34,847 nucleotides of DNA, from the NCBI GenBank assembly GCA_016934595.1, contig JAFGSM010000183.1:1-34847 (forward strand), in the 5' to 3' direction. This document shows, one piece after another, positions 8,571-17,790 of this stretch. How positions within the stretch are numbered: the first letter of the stretch is position 1; each line of letters opens with the position of its first letter. This DNA comes from a bacterium. Its GTDB lineage: Bacteria; SZUA-182; DTGQ01; JAFGSM01. The notes under the pieces are model-generated. The model ran no database searches and had not been told where the DNA came from. It saw only the letters and a program-made list of their open reading frames with translations. Both the position numbers and the translations under genes were made by a program.

Positions 8571-11500
8571 TCAAAGGGCCTGCCATAAACCTCCTGGAAT
8601 GGGAGGAAATCCTTGCCTCCCGCTTATTATAAGATAACTCTCTTCATCATCTTCCCTTTCTGCGCACTGTTTGGGAAAAAATAAAACAAAATCCTTAAGT
8701 GAATCAGGCAAGACGGCTAATCTGCCGCTTATATCAACCACAGGGGCGTCGATTTCCACTATTCCATCTATGCCAAGGCGGGAGGAGGCTCTTACAATGC
8801 TTTCAGAAGAAGAAACAAATACGTCACAGACAATATTGATATTCCCCCCCCTTCCAGCCTCTGCATCTGCGATAATCCTACTTTTGTTTAAAATCACAAA
8901 GACAGGATCGATCATTATATTGCCGCCATTTCCGGCGCCACCTTTCACCGAAGTCGTTATTTGGCTATTTTTCAGGTCTACCAAACGTTGAGCATGAATC
9001 TGGATATTGCCGCCATCTGCGCACTTAGCTTCGGTTGTGATGAAACTGCCTTCACAATATATCGCGTCAGCGGCATTTATTATTATGTCTCCGGCATTTC
9101 CTGTATCAGAGCTGTCTGCCATGATATTGGCCCTATCGTATAATTGCAGATCGTCTACAGATATTCGGATCGTGCCCCCTTTCCCTTTTCCCAGTGTTGA
9201 AGCCATTATACAGCTTCCATCTCCGGATAACATTAAATATCCTGCTGACAATGATATACCGCCGGCATCTCCATCTGAAGACGCCAGGCTGCAAATTCCC
9301 GCATAGGAACCTTCACCGCTCATGTTGGATACGTATATATTATCTAAGGCAAGAACCGATATGTTGCCGCCATTCCCTGATCCAAGGCTTGAGCTGTTAA
9401 TCAATCCGTCATCTGTTATTTTCAGATCCTTGACCTTTAACGAGATATTGCCTGCGTTTCCATTGGTGAATTCCCCTGCAAGCGTTTCTATAATACCCCC
9501 ATCAGCGATCACCAGCAGAGGCGTTTCAATATCGATAGATCCTGCTCTGGCATCCCCTCCTGTAATGGCCTTTATCCTGCTTCCGGAAACAAAGACAGAA
9601 TCCTCAGCAACGATCATTATATCCCCTCCGCAGCCATCGCTTTCGTTTGTGCTTGAATCAATCTGAGAGCCATGGGTTATTTCAACAGTCCCTGCCTGCA
9701 CTGTGATTTTGCCTGCCGATCCACTGCCAAAAACCGTTGAGGAGCTTATCTGCCCTCCATTGTGAACAGTTAAATAAGGTGTGGATATAAAGATATTCCC
9801 TGCATTCCCGCTGCCTCCGGTCATGCTGAAAAGCCCAAATACGGAGAAAGGCCCATCCCTTAAATGTGAAATCATTATAGATTCCGAAGCGGAGATTGTT
9901 ATGTCCCCGCCTTCTCCTGATGATCCTTTTAGACAACTTGCGCTTATATAACCATCCAATATTTCCAGGCGATCCAGTTCCATGAGGATATCCCCTCCCC
10001 TGCCTTCAGAATCAGTAACACCGCTGATAATCCCGCCATTTTTGATAGTCAATCTGGACGTTTTTATGGAAACACTTCCGGCATCGCCTTCCCCCCTGGC
10101 TTCAGACCCTATGCCGCTTGTAGATCCCTTTTGGGAGCCGGATATCAGAATAGAGTCCCATGCGCATATCATTATATCACCACTTTGGCCTGAACCGTAA
10201 GCATTAATTGCTATCTCCCCGCCCTTTGTCAAAACCAGATCTTCCACATCTATAACAACATCAGCGCCCCTGCCTTCGGAATCCGGATATGTCTCCCCCG
10301 AAATAATACCCTCGTTGCCAATAATAAGGCATGAACCCTGCACAGAAATAGCGCCTGCATTGCCGCTTCCATTGGCATGAGAATATATACCGCTTTTCTG
10401 CTCCCCTGCGCCCCATATACTTATAGACCCTTTGGCCTTGACCGTAACATCTCCTCCCCTGCCCTGATCAAGGCTTGAATTATCGATATTCCCTCCGCCT
10501 GTGATTTTTAAATTTTCTACATCAACCGAAATATCAGGGGCAAGGCCGGAACCAAAATTCTCACCTGAAATCTTTGCATTGCCTGAAATAGCCAGATTAG
10601 GCGAAGATATCAAAAGATCGCCTGCATCCCCTTCATCCTCCCCCCATAAATACACGCCGCTATGGACACCGCCGGCATCAAAATCCCCTGATATTTCGAT
10701 TGATTCACCGGCTGAAATGTGGATGTCCCCTCCCTGTGAATATCCGCTTGATCCGCTTTTTATTGTGCCGTTATTAGCAAGCGTCAATTTCTCTGTATCA
10801 ATCAAGATATCGCTGCTTTTCCCTTTTTCTATTCCACAGGTTTTAATCTCCCCCCCTCTTGTAACAAGCAACTCATCCCTCATGCCTATGTCAATGCGTC
10901 CTTCCCCTTCTCCTGCTTGTACTGTCGAACTGATATATGAATTTGCGATCTCAAACCTTCCGCCGCGTATGATAATTCTCCCTGCATCTTCACCTGAAAC
11001 TTCGATAGAAGAGTCATTCGACATTCTGATATCTCCAAGCCGGGCGAATGAGTCAAGATTCTTATCGGAATCATCCGGTAAAACCTCGCCTCTGGAGGAG
11101 ACGCTGATCAGATTTATTTGGCCGCTTTTTGCATGACACACTCCATTTACTATTTCCAGATCCCCTCCCACCAGGGATAATGCCTCCCCTTCCTGGGTTT
11201 CAAGAGAGGCCCCATCAATAGAAATACCGGCAGGGTCATCACACAAGAAGCCAAAAGCGCTGGGCGGATCAACACTTAAAAGGCTTTGATCAGGACGGGC
11301 TGCATCAAAACGCCCTTTCTCCCCAAGCCTTATATAGTCGGCAGTGGTTGCATGGAAAGAACCGGAAATATCAATTTGTGCATTGGGGCCGAACAATACG
11401 CCGCTGGGGTTTATCAAATAAAGATCGGCGTTTGTGATTGTTGATCTTATAATGCCGTCGATCCATGAAGCTGTTCCTCCTGTCACGCGGCCAATTATAT

Positions 11501-11807
11501 TCTCTATGCCTGAATGACCTGCAAAGGTTGCGGTTTCACCTGAGCGCACATTGAATTCCCTGAAACTGTGAAACAGGTTAGCTCCGACCTGCTTGCCCAT
11601 CGTATCCATGATTACATAGTCAGGTCCTGAAAGATCGCTGTATAGCCCTAATGTCCCGTCAAATGCAATCTGGGCATAAGCCCTGGCAGAGAATACCCAT
11701 TGATGCGATATCAAGAATATGAATACGAATACAAACACTAATACGGATACGAATTTTATTACAAAGGTAATAATGCGCCTTATGCTTGTAAATATTTCAG
11801 GATACAT
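8571..11807 (-). CDS. Two-partner-secretion exoprotein, filamentous haemagglutinin N-terminal (TPS) domain plus right-handed beta-helix repeats
   Basis: Signal/TM segment then AQIAFDGTLG...FHSFREFNVRSGETATFAG...IIGRVTGG..SWIDGIIRSTITNADLYLINPSGVLFGPNAQIDISGSFHATTADYIRLGE, followed by repeated GGDI.I.A..SI.ISG / GNAG.I.I motifs. Confidence 0.93.
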   Translation of the reverse strand: MYPEIFTSIRRIITFVIKFVSVLVFVFVFIFLISHQWVFSARAYAQIAFDGTLGLYSDLSGPDYVIMDTMGKQVGANLFHSFREFNVRSGETATFAGHSGIENIIGRVTGGTASWIDGIIRSTITNADLYLINPSGVLFGPNAQIDISGSFHATTADYIRLGEKGRFDAARPDQSLLSVDPPSAFGFLCDDPAGISIDGASLETQEGEALSLVGGDLEIVNGVCHAKSGQINLISVSSRGEVLPDDSDKNLDSFARLGDIRMSNDSSIEVSGEDAGRIIIRGGRFEIANSYISSTVQAGEGEGRIDIGMRDELLVTRGGEIKTCGIEKGKSSDILIDTEKLTLANNGTIKSGSSGYSQGGDIHISAGESIEISGDFDAGGVHSGVYLWGEDEGDAGDLLISSPNLAISGNAKISGENFGSGLAPDISVDVENLKITGGGNIDNSSLDQGRGGDVTVKAKGSISIWGAGEQKSGIYSHANGSGNAGAISVQGSCLIIGNEGIISGETYPDSEGRGADVVIDVEDLVLTKGGEIAINAYGSGQSGDIMICAWDSILISGSQKGSTSGIGSEARGEGDAGSVSIKTSRLTIKNGGIISGVTDSEGRGGDILMELDRLEILDGYISASCLKGSSGEGGDITISASESIMISHLRDGPFSVFGLFSMTGGSGNAGNIFISTPYLTVHNGGQISSSTVFGSGSAGKITVQAGTVEITHGSQIDSSTNESDGCGGDIMIVAEDSVFVSGSRIKAITGGDARAGSIDIETPLLVIADGGIIETLAGEFTNGNAGNISLKVKDLKITDDGLINSSSLGSGNGGNISVLALDNIYVSNMSGEGSYAGICSLASSDGDAGGISLSAGYLMLSGDGSCIMASTLGKGKGGTIRISVDDLQLYDRANIMADSSDTGNAGDIIINAADAIYCEGSFITTEAKCADGGNIQIHAQRLVDLKNSQITTSVKGGAGNGGNIMIDPVFVILNKSRIIADAEAGRGGNINIVCDVFVSSSESIVRASSRLGIDGIVEIDAPVVDISGRLAVLPDSLKDFVLFFPKQCAEREDDEESYLIISGRQGFPPIPGGLWQAL

Positions 11808-11888
11808 CTTATTGTCTATGAAGTTAAAGATATCTTTAAAGCGAAAGCCTCTAACACTAAATGGCCGTTTCTAATAATAACGCTTCCA

Positions 11889-12677
11889 TTATTTAATTTT
11901 AAATGAAACACCGTCATCCATCTTACATCCGGTTTCTTTAACGATCGTCTCGCGAATCTTATCCATACCAAGATCAAGCGCTATACTGTGATCAGCCGCA
12001 GAAAGAAGCAGCAGGGGCGGCGAATCTGCAGGCCTGAATCTGAAATCCATTAATCCAAGGCCCCTCAATGCAGACTCAGCAGACTCAAGATTGTTCAGAT
12101 CATTCTCTGATAACCGGTAGCCGAATGGAAAACGTGTTGCCAGACAGGAATCCAAAGGCTTATCCCAAATGGAAAGACCCAAATCCCTGGCCATGTCTCT
12201 TATTTCTATCTTTCCAAGACCTATTTCCATCCATGGACTGAATATACAAAACTCTTTGTTTGCTTTCATACCCGGCCTCAAGAGGGGATCATCACCAAGA
12301 TGGGAACCGTCAATCAAGATGGTATCTTTGCCAATTTTATCGGCAAGCCCTCTGGCAATATAAAACATAAGGCTTTTACAAAGATAACATCTTCGTAAGG
12401 AATTATTACAAATACCGTCAGTTTTCAATGGTGAATAATCGATTATCAAGTGCCTGACGTTAAGCCCTTCGGCCCACGTCTTTGCATCCAGGATATGTTT
12501 TTTGGTCTGTAGAGGAGAGGCAAAGGTAACTGTGTGGACTCGATCTCCGAACAGGGAGTAAACTTCTTTTAATAATAAACAGCTATCCAATCCTCCTGAC
12601 AATAAAACCAAAAAAAACTTATATGATTCTAAAAGGTCTTTCAATTTGGCCCTAAAAAAATGATATCCACCGCTCAT
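11889..12677 (-). CDS. larE: LarE-like ATP-dependent sulfur transferase (PP-loop family)
   Basis: PP-loop VLLSGGLDSCLLL; NNSLRRCYLCKSLMFYIA; DGSHLGDD; PLDSCLATRFPFG (putative sulfur-donor Cys region). Confidence 0.85.
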   Translation of the reverse strand: MSGGYHFFRAKLKDLLESYKFFLVLLSGGLDSCLLLKEVYSLFGDRVHTVTFASPLQTKKHILDAKTWAEGLNVRHLIIDYSPLKTDGICNNSLRRCYLCKSLMFYIARGLADKIGKDTILIDGSHLGDDPLLRPGMKANKEFCIFSPWMEIGLGKIEIRDMARDLGLSIWDKPLDSCLATRFPFGYRLSENDLNNLESAESALRGLGLMDFRFRPADSPPLLLLSAADHSIALDLGMDKIRETIVKETGCKMDDGVSFKIK

Positions 12678-12828
12678 TATTATAAAACTCTAATCCTGAT
12701 AATTATAAAGTGTATTGTGACAAAAACATATATAAGAGACAGTCTATTAATAGCACATAATATGCATAATAACAAAGAATGCAGATGGTATTGAATTGCT
12801 GAAATAAAATATATTGATTATTTTTTAA

Positions 12829-12858
12829 TTGACAATAGTCCAATGAGAAGTCTATACT
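12829..12858 (+). promoter_or_regulatory. Candidate sigma70-type promoter TTGACA-N18-TATACT upstream of the Gly-rich gene
   Basis: TTGACA at 12829-12834, TATACT at 12853-12858; next plus-strand gene starts at 13135. Confidence 0.5.
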
Positions 12859-13134
12859 TATATATAGTATTATGGACTATTTTATTTTGTTAAAGGAATG
12901 CCGTATACAATTCATAATTTGTATGCAGTGCATAAATTAAATAGGGGGTGAAGGGAATTTTTTGCTTTTATGATAGGCAAAAGGAGGTTTGCCTTTCTGA
13001 TAAAGAAACATTGGTTAAGAACAATTAAACACAAAGAAGCGAGGTGATTGCGATAGGAAAGTAAATTTAACATCATTTTTATTTAATTATGTCCTTTAAG
13101 TTTATAAAGATTTACAGACAAGGAGTTTAAGGCT

Positions 13135-13836
13135 ATGAAGAATAAAAAATCCTTTATTTCGATGATTGTTCTAGTTGTAGCATTATTACTTGCAATTACT
13201 ATAACTTCCACGCCTCCAGCCTATTCGTATTATGGAATGTACGGCGGTTTAGCGGGCGGCCTGTATGGCGGCTATGGCCTCAGCGGACTCGGCATGTATG
13301 GCGGCTATGGCCTCAGCGGACTCGGCCTGTATGGCGGCTATGGCCTCAGCGGACTCGGCCGTTATGGAATTTATGGCGGCCTAATGGGCGGACTAGGTGG
13401 TCTAGGCGGTTATGGCCTTGGCGGCCTAATGGGCGGACTAGGCGGTTATGGCCTTGGCGGATTAATGGGCGGCCTTTACGGATTAGGCGGGCTCGGCATG
13501 TATGGCGGATTAATGGGCGGCCTCCTCGGACTAGGCGGCCTCGGCGGCCTCGGTTTTGGCGGCATAGGCAGTCTGCTGGGAAGCAGCATTTACGGACTCG
13601 GCGGCCTAGGATTGATGGGGATGTACGGACTCGGCGGCCTTTATGGAATGGGTATGTATGGCGGCGGATTGTACGGCTCTTCAATCCTCCAGGCTCTGCT
13701 TGGTCAGTCTCCTGCAACCACAACGCCAGCGGTTGCCACACCTGTTGTTGAACCTGTAGCGACACCTGTAGCGACACCTGTAGCAGCCACACCAATTGCA
13801 ACCGCATCTGGTTTCTTATTCCCATTCTTCTGGTAA
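13135..13836 (+). CDS. Secreted Gly/Leu/Tyr-rich repeat protein with Pro/Ala/Thr/Val C-terminal region
   Basis: Signal peptide MKNKKSFISMIVLVVALLLAITITSTPPAYS; LYGGYGLSGLG-type repeats; SD AAGGAG upstream. Confidence 0.8.
   Translation: MKNKKSFISMIVLVVALLLAITITSTPPAYSYYGMYGGLAGGLYGGYGLSGLGMYGGYGLSGLGLYGGYGLSGLGRYGIYGGLMGGLGGLGGYGLGGLMGGLGGYGLGGLMGGLYGLGGLGMYGGLMGGLLGLGGLGGLGFGGIGSLLGSSIYGLGGLGLMGMYGLGGLYGMGMYGGGLYGSSILQALLGQSPATTTPAVATPVVEPVATPVATPVAATPIATASGFLFPFFW
13261..13359 (+). repeat. Three tandem 33-bp coding repeats (LYGGYGLSGLG)
   Basis: ctgtatggcggctatggcctcagcggactcggc repeated nearly perfectly at 13261, 13294 and 13327. Confidence 0.9.
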
Positions 13837-13858
13837 AATAGAAGATATTTTTTGTATA

Positions 13859-13911
13859 AAAAAAGGGACATCTAATCTCCAGATAGCCTGGAGACGGGAT
13901 GTCCCTTTTTA
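13859..13911 (+). terminator. Rho-independent terminator-like hairpin
   Basis: aaaaagggacatc...gatgtcccttttt stem with inner ctccag/ctggag helix and T-run, just after the Gly-rich CDS. Confidence 0.85.
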
Positions 13912-13928
13912 TTAGCTTTATTGATAAC

Positions 13929-14963
13929 ATGGTCTATAAAAAGAATCTAAAAGGGGATAAATTAAAATATTTTTTAGGCATTCTTGTCCTGTCTTTTTTT
14001 ATTGCCTGGCAGGTTGGACAAGCTTCTGGAGAAGGCCATAGACTAAAAGATCCGGTTAAGATTCATGCAGATGGAAAACCCATTAAAATGTTGGGAGGAT
14101 CATTTGTTACAGTATGTGATTGGGACAATGACGGGAAAAAGGATTTGATTGTAAACGACGGGAATATAGGATCTTTTTACATCTATCTAAATCAGGGAAG
14201 CGATTCGCAGCCTGAATTTAAAGAGGCATCCTCTTTGAAAGCCGGAGGATCCGTAATCTTAGGCTGCTGAGGCAGCAAGAATCCACAATGTCCGCAGGTT
14301 GTGGACTGGAACAATGATGGGAAAAAGGACCTGATCACAGGAAGCAAACTGGGCTATATATTGATCTATATTAATGCGGGAACGGACAAGTCACCCCAGT
14401 TAAGAAGTCATGAGATGCTTAAGGTTGAAGGAATAAGATTCAAAAGCGGCTATGAGACAGGAATTGATGTCTTTGATTGGAATAATGACGGCAAAAAGGA
14501 TATCCTTTATGGAAATGATGATGGATATGTATATATCCTGATTAATTCAGGAGACAGGGACTCATCTTTATTTTTGAATAAGGATCATTATACACTTGAA
14601 GTAAATAGGCAAAGGATCAATCTGGGAAGCTATATCCATCCAGTTGCCGCTGATTGGAATGGAGACGGCAAAAAGGATCTTATTGTTGGGGAGGCAAATG
14701 GCTCTCTATATTATTTAGAAAATAAAGGTTCCGATGACAATCCTGTTTTTCAGGAGGCAATGAAATTGCGGGCAGGTGACGAGGAATTAGATATCGGCAT
14801 TCGATCAAGGCCCGAGGTCATAGACTGGAATAATGACGGGGTCCTTGATATCCTCTGCGGAGGTGTTGAATCCTGGAAATCGGCCTTTGGTTTTATCTGG
14901 TATTTCGAGGGGGAAAAGGGAAAAGCCGAATCTTCCCCTGTCAACAGCGCTGAAAGCCATTAG
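13929..14963 (+). CDS. VCBS/FG-GAP repeat secreted protein read through an in-frame TGA at 14268-14270 (selenocysteine or nonsense mutation)
   Basis: Two track ORFs (13899-14270 and 14301-14963) are in the same frame with homologous DWNNDGKKDL repeats on both sides of the TGA; signal-like N-terminus KYFLGILVLSFFIAWQVGQASG. Confidence 0.75.
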
Positions 14964-15134
14964 CTCTCTTAGGATTTTTATATGCCTTTCAAGAAGCAAA
15001 ATCAGATTTAATACTAAAAAATCCAAGGAGACCTTTTTATTTGTAATCCGCTTTATAATACATTTTCAATAAGTTGGACCAGAAAGAGCTCCGTAATTCC
15101 AAGTTTAATATTATTTATATTTATTTTAGTATTC

Positions 15135-15443
15135 ATGGGATGCAATAAATCACAAATATACTTAGAAGGTCCATCACCTGTTTCATCCGGAGTATGTTTT
15201 AGATTATTTTATAAAGACGCGGATACCATTAACATCGCGGGAGACTTTAACAACTGGAATACATTAATGCATCCCCTTTCAGAGGATCAAGCCGGTTGTT
15301 GGTCTATTGTGATACCCCTTCCCAAGGGAAGATACCAGTACCAATTTATTATCAACCAGGAAATATGGATCACTGATCCAGGGGCAGAGATGTTTGCAGA
15401 AGATGGTTTCGGGAGTAAAAATTCTTTATTCATTGCAGACTAA
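15135..15443 (+). CDS. Lipoprotein with a glycogen-binding-like E-set domain (CBM48/AMPK1_CBM family)
   Basis: VCFRLFYKDADTINIAGDFNNWN...WSIVIPLPKGRYQYQFIINQEIWITDPGAEMFAEDGFGSKNS; lipobox LVFMGC with an in-frame hydrophobic signal peptide upstream of the ATG, so the true start is probably upstream. Confidence 0.75.
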   Translation: MGCNKSQIYLEGPSPVSSGVCFRLFYKDADTINIAGDFNNWNTLMHPLSEDQAGCWSIVIPLPKGRYQYQFIINQEIWITDPGAEMFAEDGFGSKNSLFIAD

Positions 15444-15658
15444 ATCCAATTGCTTTAATTATCGTAACTGCTCAATATGTAACTTTTTTTAAATACGCTT
15501 GTATAACATATTGAATATTTAAATATAGAACCATAGGAGTTCAACACGAAAATACGATTTCATTAATGGGGGTGGCCAATGTAAGTTCGGCCATGAGGGT
15601 TTAGTACATATAATGAAATATAATGTAACGGGTTCATTAGTACACTCTGGAAATATTC

Positions 15659-16249
15659 ATGACGGATTCACACGATAATCTTCTTGTGCAAGGTACGTTA
15701 GATGGGGATATGGAATCATTCAGATTGCTTGTTGACCGTTATAGGAATGTCTTGTTTAATTTGGCTTATAGACTTACTCAAGACAGGGAGACAGCAGAGG
15801 ATATGGCACAGGAGACATTTATCAGGGCCTATGAAAATCTTGACAAGTTTGATCAGGAAAGGGGCTTTTTTACCTGGCTGTACACCATTTGTACGAATCT
15901 TACAATTAATGAATTAAAGAAGAAGAGTCGTCTGAAAAAGACTTTTTGCACTGAGGAGATTGACAAAAAAGATGGAGAAAAACTTTCCACATGGACTAAT
16001 GAGCAGTTGGCCGAAGGAGAACGGAATATCGAAAACAAAAGGCAGCAGAAGCTGCTTAACGAGATAATTTGGGCAATCCCGGATGAATATCGTACGGCTG
16101 TTATTTTAAGATATAAGGAAGAATTGTCTTACAGGGAGATCGCTGATATCCTGAAGATATCCGTGAGTCTTGCAAAGGTTCGTGTTCACAGGGGCATTGA
16201 AAAGCTCCGGAACCTTTTTCGGGAAATGGGGTACGAAGGTGAAACATAA
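15659..16249 (+). CDS. ECF (sigma-E-like) RNA polymerase sigma factor
   Basis: FRLLVDRYRNVLFNLAYRLTQDRETAEDMAQETFIRAYENLDKF (sigma2) and IPDEYRTAVILRYKEELSYREIADILKISVSLAKVRVHRGIEKLR (sigma4). Confidence 0.95.
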   Translation: MTDSHDNLLVQGTLDGDMESFRLLVDRYRNVLFNLAYRLTQDRETAEDMAQETFIRAYENLDKFDQERGFFTWLYTICTNLTINELKKKSRLKKTFCTEEIDKKDGEKLSTWTNEQLAEGERNIENKRQQKLLNEIIWAIPDEYRTAVILRYKEELSYREIADILKISVSLAKVRVHRGIEKLRNLFREMGYEGET

Positions 16250-16934
16250 GGATTTTAAAGAACGGATTTTTAATATTATTGATGGAGAGGCATCTGAAGA
16301 GGAGAGGGCCATTCTTGAAAAGGAATGCTCCGAAAACCCTGAAGTTGCAAGGGAAAAAGAGTCTTTGGAAAACATAGTCTCTCTGTTAAAACATACGGAA
16401 AGGTTAGAAATACCTGATGGATTCACGGAAAAAGTGATGGAGCGAATATCAAAGAGGCATGTTCGCCTGAAGCGAAAAATCGCCTGCTGGATCAGGCCAT
16501 TGGTCAATATTCAAATCGACCGGGCATTGAAATGGTCTCTTGCCATTTCCTTTGTTTTATTGATATGCGGGGGGCTAGTCTTTCAGCATTTCCGGTTTAA
16601 ACGGATGTATACGCAAATTGAATACCTGGAAAGGCAGGTTTTGGATCTTAAAAACAGTACGGTTGCGACCCGATTTGTCTTTCACTGTCCAACGGCTAAA
16701 ACTGTTCACCTTTCGGGCACATTCAACGATTGGCAGGTTAATGATGAATCCAGATTAATAAAAACCGGATCCGGAGACACATGGTCTATTACATTGATGA
16801 TCAAGCCAGGAAGATATGAATATATGTTTCTGGTTGATGAAAAGGACTGGGTGATAGATCCAGGGGCAACGGATTTTAGTTCCGATGGATTCGGCAGCAA
16901 AAACAGTATTGTAAATATTTATCAGGAAATATAA
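16239..16934 (+). CDS. Membrane anti-sigma factor with C-terminal extracytoplasmic glycogen-binding-like (CBM48/AMPK1_CBM) domain
   Basis: GTG start overlaps the sigma stop; N-terminal FKERIFNIIDGEASEEERAILEKECSENPEVAREKE; single TM WSLAISFVLLICGGLVFQH; C-terminal VHLSGTFNDWQ...GRYEYMFLVDEKDWVIDPGATDFSSDGFGSKNSIV. Confidence 0.85.
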   Translation: MKHKDFKERIFNIIDGEASEEERAILEKECSENPEVAREKESLENIVSLLKHTERLEIPDGFTEKVMERISKRHVRLKRKIACWIRPLVNIQIDRALKWSLAISFVLLICGGLVFQHFRFKRMYTQIEYLERQVLDLKNSTVATRFVFHCPTAKTVHLSGTFNDWQVNDESRLIKTGSGDTWSITLMIKPGRYEYMFLVDEKDWVIDPGATDFSSDGFGSKNSIVNIYQEI

Positions 16935-16955
16935 AAAATAAATAGGGCAAAGAAA

Positions 16956-17780
16956 ATGAACAAAAAATACCTTAACATAAGATCGATTTTCTCATTTTCT
17001 TTGTTTATCTGCCTTATATGCTACATATATTTTTTAAGACCGATATCCCTTGTTTCCTGTGCCTGGGCAGAAGGGTCCATAATTACAACGGAAAAAGGTA
17101 AAAAACTTGTCGAAATCGCCGCCATACAGAAGATCCCGGATGAGGAATTAAATCAAATATTAGGCGTTATCCAAAAGGCAGGGGATGAAAGATTCCCAAC
17201 CGAACCGTTTCTTAATAAGGCATTGGAAGGGATGTCCAAAAGGGTTTCTCCTACATTAATCCTCAAGGCACTTAAGGATAGGCTTGAGCATTTTAGAACA
17301 TGCCAAAGATTACTGCAGTCAATGCCTGAATCCGAAAAAGAGCCTGAATCCCAAAAGCAACAGGTTTTGACAATAATTACTGAATCTATTATCAGAGGCG
17401 CAAACGAAAAAGAGCTGGAAGAATTGGCCGGCCTTGCCCCAACTCCTCGATCTATCAATCTGGCAAATGCCTCAGAAGACTTGGCTACATTCAAGAATCA
17501 TGGTTTTTCATCAGCCGATGCTATGGAAATTGTGAAGGCCGGACTTAAAAATGGTATCTATGAAGAACGAAGCAGTGAAACTGCCGCTATCATTCAGGAG
17601 GCAAATCAAAAAGGTTTTTCTGTCGACGAACTGAAAGGCATTTTCCTTTCTAATATTCAGAAGGGCAACAGGATGATAAGAAGGGGAATGGTTTATCCCA
17701 AGCCAGGCCAGGGAAATTCAAGCCGTCAACAACCCCAAGTGAGGGGGAACAATTTCAGGGGGAGTCCATCCTCCCGTTAG
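16956..17780 (+). CDS. Secreted predicted alpha-helical protein of unknown function
   Basis: 274-aa ORF with signal-like hydrophobic N-terminus, downstream of the sigma/anti-sigma pair and co-directional with it. Confidence 0.75.
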   Translation: MNKKYLNIRSIFSFSLFICLICYIYFLRPISLVSCAWAEGSIITTEKGKKLVEIAAIQKIPDEELNQILGVIQKAGDERFPTEPFLNKALEGMSKRVSPTLILKALKDRLEHFRTCQRLLQSMPESEKEPESQKQQVLTIITESIIRGANEKELEELAGLAPTPRSINLANASEDLATFKNHGFSSADAMEIVKAGLKNGIYEERSSETAAIIQEANQKGFSVDELKGIFLSNIQKGNRMIRRGMVYPKPGQGNSSRQQPQVRGNNFRGSPSSR

Positions 17781-17790
17781 GATAGATTAT

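Noticed and set aside
10501-11136. 211-aa plus-strand ORF
   Set aside because: Antisense to the TPS exoprotein repeats; Ser/Pro-rich composition is a by-product of the Gly/Ile/Ser coding repeats on the other strand.
13899-13928. Use of ATG 13899 as the start of the VCBS protein
   Set aside because: That ATG lies in the 3' arm of the preceding gene's terminator; the downstream ATG at 13929 directly precedes the signal-like sequence.
13346-13930. 194-aa Arg-rich minus-strand ORF
   Set aside because: Antisense shadow of the Gly-rich repeat gene, running through its terminator.
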